Assembly: GCA_031178305.1 (NCBI GenBank)
Contig: JAPSJG010000276.1
Coordinates: 1 to 5,652, forward strand
Origin: Sinorhizobium sp.
Lineage (GTDB): Bacteria > Pseudomonadota > Alphaproteobacteria > Rhizobiales > Rhizobiaceae
DNA length: 5,652 nt
Direction: 5' to 3'
Numbering within the stretch: the stretch's first letter is position 1; the number at the start of each line of letters is the position of its first letter. Positions 1-4,657 of the stretch are shown piece by piece. The position numbers were made by a program, and so were the translations under genes. The notes under the pieces are model-generated. The model was not told the DNA's origin. It searched no databases and worked only from the letters and a program-made list of their open reading frames with translations.

Positions 1-11
1 CGTCATTACAT

Positions 12-17
12 AGGAGG
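12..17 (+). promoter_or_regulatory. Ribosome binding site upstream of uvrA
   Basis: A perfect AGGAGG Shine-Dalgarno core. It lies 12 bases before an in-frame GTG (30-32) and 30 bases before the ATG at 48 that matches the usual UvrA N-terminus. The spacing is long for GTG30 and too long for ATG48, so the site either serves the GTG or belongs to something upstream. No -10/-35 pair and no alphaproteobacterial SOS box (GTTC-N7-GTTC) is visible in bases 1-47, so the uvrA promoter must be outside the window. Confidence 0.5.
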
Positions 18-47
18 CTCTCGACCGACGTGCAAAGCTGGCTTCCG

Positions 48-2969
48 ATGAGCGAACTCAAGACCATCTCCATTCGCGGCGCGCGCGAGCATAACCTCAA
101 GGGCATCGACCTCGACCTGCCGCGCAACAAGCTGATCGTGATGACGGGGCTTTCCGGGTCCGGAAAATCCTCGCTCGCCTTCGACACGATCTATGCGGAA
201 GGCCAGCGCCGCTATGTCGAGAGCCTGTCGGCCTACGCCCGGCAGTTCCTCGAAATGATGCAGAAGCCGGATGTCGATCAGATCGACGGGCTTTCGCCGG
301 CAATCTCGATCGAGCAGAAGACGACCTCGCGCAATCCGCGTTCGACGGTCGGAACCGTCACCGAGATCTACGATTATCTCCGCCTGCTCTTTGCCCGCGT
401 CGGCGTGCCTTACTCGCCGGCAACCGGCCTGCCGATCGAGAGCCAAACTGTCAGCCAGATGGTAGACCGCGTGCTGGAATTCGGCGAAGGCACACGTCTC
501 TATATCCTGGCGCCGCTCGTGCGCGGCCGAAAGGGCGAGTACAAGAAGGAACTCGCCGAGCTGATGAAGAAGGGCTTCCAGCGCGTCAAGGTCGACGGCC
601 AGTTCTACGAGATCGCAGACGTCCCGGCGCTCGACAAGAAGTACAAGCACGATATTGACGTCGTCGTCGACCGCGTCGTCGTGCGACCTGATCTCGCGAC
701 GCGTCTGGCCGACAGTCTCGAGACCTGCCTGACGCTCGCCGACGGCCTGGCGATCGCGGAGTTCGCCGACCGGCCGCTGCCCCCCAAGGAAACCTCCGCG
801 GGCGGCTCGGCCAACAAGTCGCTCAACGAGACGCACGAGCGCGTACTCTTCTCTGAGAAGTTCGCCTGCCCAGTCTCCGGCTTCACCATCTCCGAGATAG
901 AACCGCGGCTTTTCTCCTTCAACAATCCGTTCGGCGCCTGCACGACGTGCGATGGTCTCGGCAGCCAACAGAAGATCGACGAGGCGCTGGTCGTCCCGGA
1001 GCCGAACAGGACCCTGCGCGACGGCGCGATCGGGCCCTGGGCGAAGTCCACCTCGCCCTATTACAATCAGACGCTCGAGGCCCTCGGCAAAGTTTTCGGC
1101 TTCAAGCTCGGCAGTCGCTGGAGCGAGCTTTCCGGGGAGGCGCAGAAGGCGATCCTCTACGGCACGGAAGAGAAGATTACCTTTCACTATCAGGATGGCG
1201 CTCGCGCCTACAATACGACCAAGACCTTCGAGGGCGTCGTGCCCAATCTCGAAAGGCGATGGAAGGAAACCGACAGCGCCTGGGCGCGCGAGGAGATCGA
1301 GCGCTTCATGTCGGCTGCTCCCTGCCCCGCCTGCGCCGGCTACCGGCTGAAGCCCGAAGCGCTCGCCGTCAAGATCAACAAACTGCATATCGGCGAAGTC
1401 ACGGAGATGTCGATCCGGGCCGCGCGCGATTGGTTCGAGGCACTGCCGCAGCACCTCAGCACCAAGCAGAACGAGATCGCAGTGCGCATTCTCAAGGAGA
1501 TACGCGAGCGGCTGCGCTTCCTGAACGACGTCGGCCTCGAGTATCTGAGCCTGTCGCGCAATTCCGGAACGCTTTCCGGCGGTGAAAGCCAGCGCATCCG
1601 CCTCGCCTCGCAGATCGGCTCAGGCCTGACCGGCGTGCTCTACGTGCTCGACGAGCCGTCGATTGGCCTGCACCAGCGCGACAATGCCCGCCTGCTCGAC
1701 ACGCTGAGGCACCTGCGCGACATCGGCAACACGGTCATCGTCGTCGAGCATGACGAGGACGCGATCCTGACGGCCGACTACGTCGTCGACATCGGACCGG
1801 CGGCCGGCATCCACGGCGGCGAGATCGTGGCCGAAGGCGCGCCTTCGGAGATCATGGCCAGTCCGAAATCGCTGACCGGCAAGTATCTCGCGGGCGAGCT
1901 TTCCGTTGCCGTCCCGAGCGAAAGGCGCAAGGCGAAAAAGAGAAAGGAAATCACGGTTGTAGGCGCGCGTGCTAACAATCTGAAGAATGTCACGGCGTCG
2001 ATCCCGCTCGGTGTTTTCACCGCCGTTACCGGAGTTTCAGGCGGCGGCAAGTCCACCTTCCTCATCGAGACGCTCTACAAGGCCGCAGCTCGGCGCATCA
2101 TGGGTGCGCGTGAGAATCCGGCCGATCACGATCGCATCGACGGCTTCGAGCAAATCGACAAGGTGATCGACATCGACCAGTCGCCGATCGGCCGCACGCC
2201 ACGCTCGAACCCGGCGACCTATACCGGTGCCTTCACGCCAATTCGCGACTGGTTCGCGGGCCTGCCGGAGGCGAAGGCACGCGGCTACCAGCCGGGCCGG
2301 TTCTCCTTCAATGTCAAGGGCGGTCGCTGCGAGGCTTGCCAGGGCGACGGCGTCATCAAGATCGAGATGCACTTCCTACCCGACGTTTACGTGACGTGCG
2401 ACGTCTGCCATGGCAAGCGCTACAACCGCGAAACGCTCGATGTCCACTTCAAGGGCAAATCGATCGCGGATGTGCTCGACATGACGGTGGAGGAAGGCGT
2501 CGAGTTCTTCTCGGCTGTGCCTGCGGTTCGCGACAAGCTGGTGACGCTCAACCAGGTGGGGCTCGGCTACATCAAGATCGGCCAACAGGCGAACACCCTT
2601 TCGGGCGGCGAAGCGCAGCGCGTGAAGCTCGCCAAGGAACTGTCGAAGCGGTCCACCGGACGCACGCTCTACATCCTGGACGAGCCGACAACCGGATTGC
2701 ATTTCCACGACGTAGCCAAGCTACTTGAAGTTCTGCATGAGCTTGTCAACCAGGGCAATTCCGTCGTCGTCATCGAGCACAATCTAGAAGTCATCAAGAC
2801 GGCCGACTGGATTATCGATTTCGGCCCCGAGGGCGGCGACGGCGGCGGCGAGGTCATCGCCAAGGGTACGCCGGAAGAGGTCGTAAAGGAGCCGCGCTCC
2901 TATACCGGTCAGTTCCTGAAGGAGCTTCTTGAGCGCCGGCCGATGAAGAAGGTGGTGGCGGCGGAGTAG
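48..2969 (+). CDS. uvrA: UvrA, excinuclease ABC subunit A (complete)
   Basis: UvrA is the DNA-damage sensor of cytoplasmic nucleotide excision repair. As a dimeric ABC ATPase it scans DNA with UvrB, loads UvrB at lesions and leaves before UvrC cuts. From ATG48 the protein has 973 residues, the length I recall for rhizobial UvrA (E. coli has 940). Two ABC halves are visible. Half 1 has Walker A GLSGSGKS (34-41), signature LSGGESQR (509-516) and Walker B ending DE (535-536). Half 2 has Walker A GVSGGGKST (662-670), signature LSGGEAQR (851-858) and Walker B ending DE (878-879). The UvrB-binding region is about 130-250, and a lysine/arginine-rich linker (625-634) joins the halves. The C-terminal zinc module is intact (C761, C764, C784, C787). 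The first insertion module has C274, C298 and C301 but Ser277 in place of the expected fourth Cys. An in-frame GTG at 30 would add six residues and is closer to the AGGAGG; I prefer ATG48 for agreement with the family. Stop is TAG. Identity is secure; only the start is uncertain. Confidence 0.97.
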   Translation: MSELKTISIRGAREHNLKGIDLDLPRNKLIVMTGLSGSGKSSLAFDTIYAEGQRRYVESLSAYARQFLEMMQKPDVDQIDGLSPAISIEQKTTSRNPRSTVGTVTEIYDYLRLLFARVGVPYSPATGLPIESQTVSQMVDRVLEFGEGTRLYILAPLVRGRKGEYKKELAELMKKGFQRVKVDGQFYEIADVPALDKKYKHDIDVVVDRVVVRPDLATRLADSLETCLTLADGLAIAEFADRPLPPKETSAGGSANKSLNETHERVLFSEKFACPVSGFTISEIEPRLFSFNNPFGACTTCDGLGSQQKIDEALVVPEPNRTLRDGAIGPWAKSTSPYYNQTLEALGKVFGFKLGSRWSELSGEAQKAILYGTEEKITFHYQDGARAYNTTKTFEGVVPNLERRWKETDSAWAREEIERFMSAAPCPACAGYRLKPEALAVKINKLHIGEVTEMSIRAARDWFEALPQHLSTKQNEIAVRILKEIRERLRFLNDVGLEYLSLSRNSGTLSGGESQRIRLASQIGSGLTGVLYVLDEPSIGLHQRDNARLLDTLRHLRDIGNTVIVVEHDEDAILTADYVVDIGPAAGIHGGEIVAEGAPSEIMASPKSLTGKYLAGELSVAVPSERRKAKKRKEITVVGARANNLKNVTASIPLGVFTAVTGVSGGGKSTFLIETLYKAAARRIMGARENPADHDRIDGFEQIDKVIDIDQSPIGRTPRSNPATYTGAFTPIRDWFAGLPEAKARGYQPGRFSFNVKGGRCEACQGDGVIKIEMHFLPDVYVTCDVCHGKRYNRETLDVHFKGKSIADVLDMTVEEGVEFFSAVPAVRDKLVTLNQVGLGYIKIGQQANTLSGGEAQRVKLAKELSKRSTGRTLYILDEPTTGLHFHDVAKLLEVLHELVNQGNSVVVIEHNLEVIKTADWIIDFGPEGGDGGGEVIAKGTPEEVVKEPRSYTGQFLKELLERRPMKKVVAAE

Positions 2970-2980
2970 ACATGCGCCGC

Positions 2981-2986
2981 CTATAT
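2981..2986 (+). promoter_or_regulatory. Possible -10 hexamer ahead of the DUF72 gene
   Basis: CTATAT, the exact rhizobial housekeeping -10 consensus, lies 12 bases after the uvrA stop and 61 bases before the DUF72 start. No CTTGAC-like -35 is found 17-18 bases upstream: the bases there are GC-rich uvrA codons. It may be a weak internal promoter giving the DUF72 gene some expression independent of uvrA, or it may be chance. Confidence 0.2.
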
Positions 2987-3046
2987 TGTCGTCCCGCACG
3001 GGCGAAATGAACAGGCTGCTCGCACCGCGGCCCGAGGGAGGAGACG

Positions 3047-3853
3047 ATGGCAGAAACCGGGGAAATCCGCGTCGGTATCGGCGGCTGGAATTTCGAGCCT
3101 TGGGAAGGCACCTTCTACCCCACCGACCTTCCGAAGAAGCGGCAGCTTGAATATGCCGGCAAGGAGCTGCGCGCGATCGAGGTTAACGGTACTTATTACA
3201 GCTCGCAAAAGCCGGAGACCTTTGCCAAATGGGCAGCAGAGGTTCCGGATGGCTTCGTATTCTCGCTGAAGGCGAGCCGCTATGTGACGAATCGCAAGGT
3301 CCTTGCGGAAGCCGGTGATTCGATGGAGCGTTTTCTCGCTCAAGGCCTGGCGGAATTGGGCGATCGCCTTGGCCCCATCCTCTGGCAATTTGCGCCGACC
3401 AAAAAATTTGAACCGGATGATTTCGAGGGATTCCTGAAGCTTCTGCCGCAGAAGCAGGACGGGTTAACGCTCCGCCATGTCGTCGAAGTCCGCCATCCTT
3501 CTTTCCAGGCCGCGGATTTCGTGACGCTGCTCGACAAATACAAGGTGGCGGTCGTGCTCGCCGAGCACGAGGATTATCCGATGATTGCCGACGTCACCGC
3601 CGATTTCGTCTATGCCCGCTTGCAAAAGGGCAGCGACGAGGTGAAGAGCTGCTATCCGCCGGAGGGTCTCGACCTGTGGGCAGAGCGGCTGAAGACCTTT
3701 GCCGCCGGCAACGAGCCGGATGACTTGGAGAAGAGCGCGCCTGAGCGAAAGCCTCAAAGGGCGCCGCGCGACGTCTTCGCCTTCTTCATCAGTTCGGGCA
3801 AGGTCAACGCTCCGAACGGCGCGCGAGAACTGCAGAAGCGGGTGGAGAGTTGA
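3047..3853 (+). CDS. DUF72 (YecE-like) TIM-barrel protein, function unknown
   Basis: A 268-residue member of the DUF72 family, whose known structures are TIM barrels; no biochemical function is firmly established for the family. The family motifs appear in order: IGGWNFEPWEGTFYP (11-25), IEVNGTYYSSQKPETFAKW (44-62), FVFSLKASRYVTN (70-82), GPILWQFAP (109-117), EVRHPSF (147-153), FVYARL (187-192) and the C-terminal FAFFISSGKVNAPNGA (244-259). I see no signal peptide or membrane segment, so it should be cytoplasmic. The start is well supported: GGAGG at 3037-3041 lies five bases before ATG3047, and the first family motif begins at residue 11. The gene follows uvrA by 77 bases on the same strand with no terminator between them, so co-transcription is likely, with a possible internal -10 at 2981. 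A link to DNA repair would be inferred from position only. The usual final Asn-Asn of the FxNN motif reads FFISS here, which I believe occurs in an alphaproteobacterial subgroup. Confidence 0.93.
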   Translation: MAETGEIRVGIGGWNFEPWEGTFYPTDLPKKRQLEYAGKELRAIEVNGTYYSSQKPETFAKWAAEVPDGFVFSLKASRYVTNRKVLAEAGDSMERFLAQGLAELGDRLGPILWQFAPTKKFEPDDFEGFLKLLPQKQDGLTLRHVVEVRHPSFQAADFVTLLDKYKVAVVLAEHEDYPMIADVTADFVYARLQKGSDEVKSCYPPEGLDLWAERLKTFAAGNEPDDLEKSAPERKPQRAPRDVFAFFISSGKVNAPNGARELQKRVES

Positions 3854-3944
3854 CCGGCTTTCCGGCCTGGGGCGAACCGGATAAGCGCGCGACGGCCCGC
3901 CGAAGCCGAAGCGTTCGTGCCCTGTAGCATCGTGATCCACATAC

Positions 3945-4000
3945 GGTATCGCTCCGGGTGTTCCCCGGAAAAGCTTGCGAATGCGAATTGAGCCGATACC
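3945..4000 (+). other. Nested inverted repeats, possible structured RNA
   Basis: An outer 7-bp pairing, GGTATCG (3945-3951) with CGATACC (3994-4000), encloses a perfect 6-bp hairpin, TCCGGG (3953-3958) with CCCGGA (3964-3969) around a TGTTC loop. The 24 bases left inside the outer stem contain a short GCGAAT direct repeat. The structure starts 92 bases after the DUF72 stop and has no T-run, so it is not a terminator by itself. It could be part of a 3' UTR, part of an RNA ending at the T-run at 4135, or chance in GC-rich DNA. Confidence 0.25.
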
Positions 4001-4112
4001 CGCCCGCTCTCCGCAACTACAGCGCCGCGCGTCTTACCCTTGGGATCGATAACTGCTTCGCCGAATCAGTGGCCGCATCGTGGTTTCGGTTTTCGGTGCA
4101 ATCGCGGGTGGC

Positions 4113-4140
4113 GCAGGGAGATGCTTTTGCCTGCTTTTTT
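4113..4140 (+). terminator. Weak Rho-independent terminator candidate
   Basis: GCAGG (4113-4117) can pair with CCTGC (4130-4134), directly followed by six T (4135-4140). An inner GAG (4118-4120)/CTT (4124-4126) pairing can extend the stem if TTG is bulged. A five-pair main stem is short, so this is a modest candidate. It would end transcripts from uvrA-DUF72 about 290 bases after the DUF72 stop. Confidence 0.35.
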
Positions 4141-4236
4141 ACCCCTGAAAAATCTGATGTCGCCCCGGTCGCTTCGGCTCTGTTGCAGGCAATCAACGGA
4201 AGCCTCTGATTTTCAACGAGTTGGTTGATGTCCCCG

Positions 4237-4256
4237 TTTTCCACAAGCCGTCCACA
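4237..4256 (+). promoter_or_regulatory. DnaA-box-like pair
   Basis: TTTTCCACA (4237-4245) fits the relaxed DnaA box TTWTNCACA at every position. A second 9-mer, CCGTCCACA (4248-4256), keeps the TNCACA part and starts 11 bases later, about one helical turn. DnaA controls ribonucleotide reductase genes in some bacteria (nrdAB of E. coli), but this pair is about 400 bases before nrdJ and about 250 before its likely promoter. One good 9-mer can occur by chance. Confidence 0.3.
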
Positions 4257-4293
4257 CAAGATATAGCGCTCAAAATTCTGTCACAAACCACCT

Positions 4294-4323
4294 CTTGACG
4301 CTGAGCGGCGATTCACGGTTAAT
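4294..4323 (+). promoter_or_regulatory. Putative sigma-70 promoter of a small RNA
   Basis: A perfect rhizobial -35 hexamer, CTTGAC (4294-4299), is followed after 18 bases by GTTAAT (4318-4323), which matches the -10 consensus TATAAT at 4 of 6 positions and CTATAT at 3 of 6. The predicted start is near 4330. A GATTC (4310-4314) in the spacer is a GANTC site for CcrM, so methylation state could influence it. The -35 is strong and the -10 mediocre. Confidence 0.4.
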
Positions 4324-4329
4324 GGATTG

Positions 4330-4456
4330 CAAGTTGCGACGGCGGCGAACCGGAAAATTGAGAGGCCGGTTCATTCCCCTAAATCGTCGGTTCCGGCATG
4401 CGGTTGAAGCGGGTGACACCGCTTGGCCCGCAGCGGGATTCCCTGCGCGATTTTTT
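4330..4456 (+). ncRNA. Candidate trans-acting small RNA or abortive nrdJ leader
   Basis: This stretch lies between a CTTGAC promoter and a hairpin with U-tract and has no open frame of note, as expected for a bacterial small RNA of about 127 nt. Three hairpins follow each other. The first is GAACCGG (4347-4353) with CCGGTTC (4366-4372), seven perfect pairs around a 12-base A/G-rich loop. The second is AAGCGG (4407-4412) with CCGCTT (4419-4424) around GTGACA. The third is the terminator stem (4429-4447) before T6. The unpaired bases 4373-4406, or the A/G-rich loop, could be a target-pairing segment. The alternative is that the promoter is a distal nrdJ promoter and the terminator an attenuator. 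I do not recognise it as a known RNA family. The 5' end is predicted, not observed. Confidence 0.35.
4429..4456 (+). terminator. Rho-independent terminator before the nrdJ promoter
   Basis: CGCAG (4429-4433) pairs with CTGCG (4443-4447), and GG (4435-4436) with CC (4441-4442), leaving one bulged C and a GATT loop. CG A and six T (4451-4456) follow. It is the best terminator shape in the window. It would end the candidate small RNA and shield the nrdJ promoter, 47 bases downstream, from read-through. Confidence 0.5.
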
Positions 4457-4479
4457 AAGGCGCCGAAACGACATTCAAG

Positions 4480-4508
4480 CTGGCGTAAAGAACCTGTTAG
4501 TACTATAT
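4480..4508 (+). promoter_or_regulatory. Likely nrdJ promoter
   Basis: CTATAT (4503-4508) is the exact rhizobial -10 consensus. Seventeen bases upstream CTGGCG (4480-4485) matches CTTGAC at only 3 of 6 positions, so the -35 is poor and the promoter may depend on its -10. Transcription would begin near 4515, giving a leader of about 143 bases before nrdJ. The -10 lies wholly inside NrdR box 1, so bound NrdR would block RNA polymerase. Confidence 0.5.
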
Positions 4509-4515
4509 TTAGTGT
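4500..4515 (+). promoter_or_regulatory. NrdR box 1
   Basis: This 16-mer matches the NrdR-box consensus acaCwAtATaTwGtgt at 13 of 16 positions, including the central C-w-A-t-A-T and T-w-G-t-g-t. NrdR is the ATP-cone repressor that senses dATP/ATP and shuts down ribonucleotide reductase genes. The box covers the CTATAT -10 hexamer of the putative nrdJ promoter. Confidence 0.7.
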
Positions 4516-4530
4516 TTGCAGCCAGCATAA

Positions 4531-4546
4531 TCACAAGATACAGGCT
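4531..4546 (+). promoter_or_regulatory. NrdR box 2
   Basis: This 16-mer matches the NrdR consensus at 11 of 16 positions (tcaCaA-ATa-aG core) and starts exactly 31 bases after box 1, i.e. three helical turns. NrdR boxes are known to come in pairs 31-32 bases apart on the same face of the helix, so the spacing supports a match that would be weak alone. It lies just downstream of the predicted transcription start. Confidence 0.55.
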
Positions 4547-4574
4547 ACCCAGGATCTGGGTTCCTTGAGAGAAC
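4547..4574 (+). other. Two mutually exclusive hairpins in the nrdJ leader
   Basis: ACCCAG (4547-4552) pairs with CTGGGT (4556-4561) around GAT. GTTC (4560-4563) can pair with GAAC (4571-4574) around a 7-base loop. The two share bases 4560-4561, so only one can form in full. The first is clearly more stable; the second may be incidental. Confidence 0.35.
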
Positions 4575-4588
4575 GGAAGCTGGAAGCT
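4575..4588 (+). repeat. Tandem 7-base repeat in the nrdJ leader
   Basis: GGAAGCT occurs twice without a gap (4575-4581 and 4582-4588) and is followed by GG. The second copy runs into the 5' arm of the long hairpin at 4587-4612. Both copies are purine-rich and look Shine-Dalgarno-like, but no start codon follows at useful spacing. Confidence 0.5.
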
Positions 4589-4612
4589 GGCTGCGAGAGA
4601 CCTCGCGGCCGG
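4587..4612 (+). other. Stable 11-bp hairpin in the nrdJ leader
   Basis: Bases 4587-4597 pair with 4602-4612 around an AGAC tetraloop: nine Watson-Crick pairs, almost all G-C, plus two G-U wobbles (4588-4611, 4592-4607). It is the strongest fold in the window. No T-run follows, so it is not a terminator. It lies 45 bases before the nrdJ start and could stabilise the mRNA or be part of a regulatory leader. Confidence 0.5.
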
Positions 4613-4623
4613 GCGGGGTTAAC

Positions 4624-4637
4624 TGCGCCTTGGCGCA
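4624..4637 (+). other. Short hairpin just before the nrdJ ribosome binding site
   Basis: TGCGC (4624-4628) pairs with GCGCA (4633-4637) around CTTG. It ends seven bases before the AAAGGA Shine-Dalgarno and leaves it unpaired, which would favour translation. Confidence 0.4.
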
Positions 4638-4644
4638 TGGCAAC

Positions 4645-4650
4645 AAAGGA
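4645..4650 (+). promoter_or_regulatory. nrdJ ribosome binding site
   Basis: AAAGGA, seven bases before ATG4658, supports that start codon. No other in-frame start with a Shine-Dalgarno lies nearby. Confidence 0.7.
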
Positions 4651-4657
4651 CGGGACA

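Larger units (their letters stand above)
3854..4293. other. Left half of the intergenic gap, no convincing gene
   Basis: After the DUF72 stop there are 440 bases without a credible protein gene. The only open frames are about 80 codons (GTG3958-4209 on +, TTG4259-4017 on -); both start at weak codons without a Shine-Dalgarno and resemble no family I know. What can be seen is an imperfect nested hairpin region (3945-4000), a terminator-like hairpin plus T6 (4113-4140), and two DnaA-box-like 9-mers (4237-4256). The last 80 bases are noticeably more AT-rich than the genes. GAATC at 4063-4067 is a CcrM (GANTC) methylation site. Confidence 0.6.

Noticed and set aside
6..1454. 482-codon open frame on the - strand, antisense to uvrA
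   Set aside because: It lies wholly opposite clearly coding uvrA sequence. Long antisense frames are usual in GC-rich genes with G/C-ending codons, and the translation has no recognisable domain.
947..1585. 212-codon + strand frame inside uvrA
   Set aside because: It overlaps uvrA in another frame, is arginine-rich as expected of a shifted GC-rich gene, and has no domain.
3958..4209. 83-codon open frame on + in the intergenic gap
   Set aside because: GTG start with no Shine-Dalgarno and inside a hairpin, mixed third-position use unlike the neighbouring genes, and a terminator-like T-run within it. No family resemblance.
4017..4259. 80-codon open frame on - in the intergenic gap
   Set aside because: TTG start, no Shine-Dalgarno, no recognisable motif. 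The MCGR beginning recalls HMCES/YedK proteins, but nothing after it fits.
4261..4266. CTATAT -10 on the - strand
   Set aside because: No CTTGAC-like -35 lies 17-18 bases upstream on that strand, and no credible - strand gene follows.
4560..4574. LexA/SOS box
   Set aside because: GTTC-N7-GAAC has the right spacing but the wrong orientation: the alphaproteobacterial LexA box is the direct repeat GTTC-N7-GTTC. The site is also deep in the transcribed leader.
4587..4612. Cobalamin riboswitch B12 box
   Set aside because: The GAGACC and final GCC resemble the end of a B12 box, but the spacing differs and the other conserved riboswitch blocks are absent from 4320-4657.
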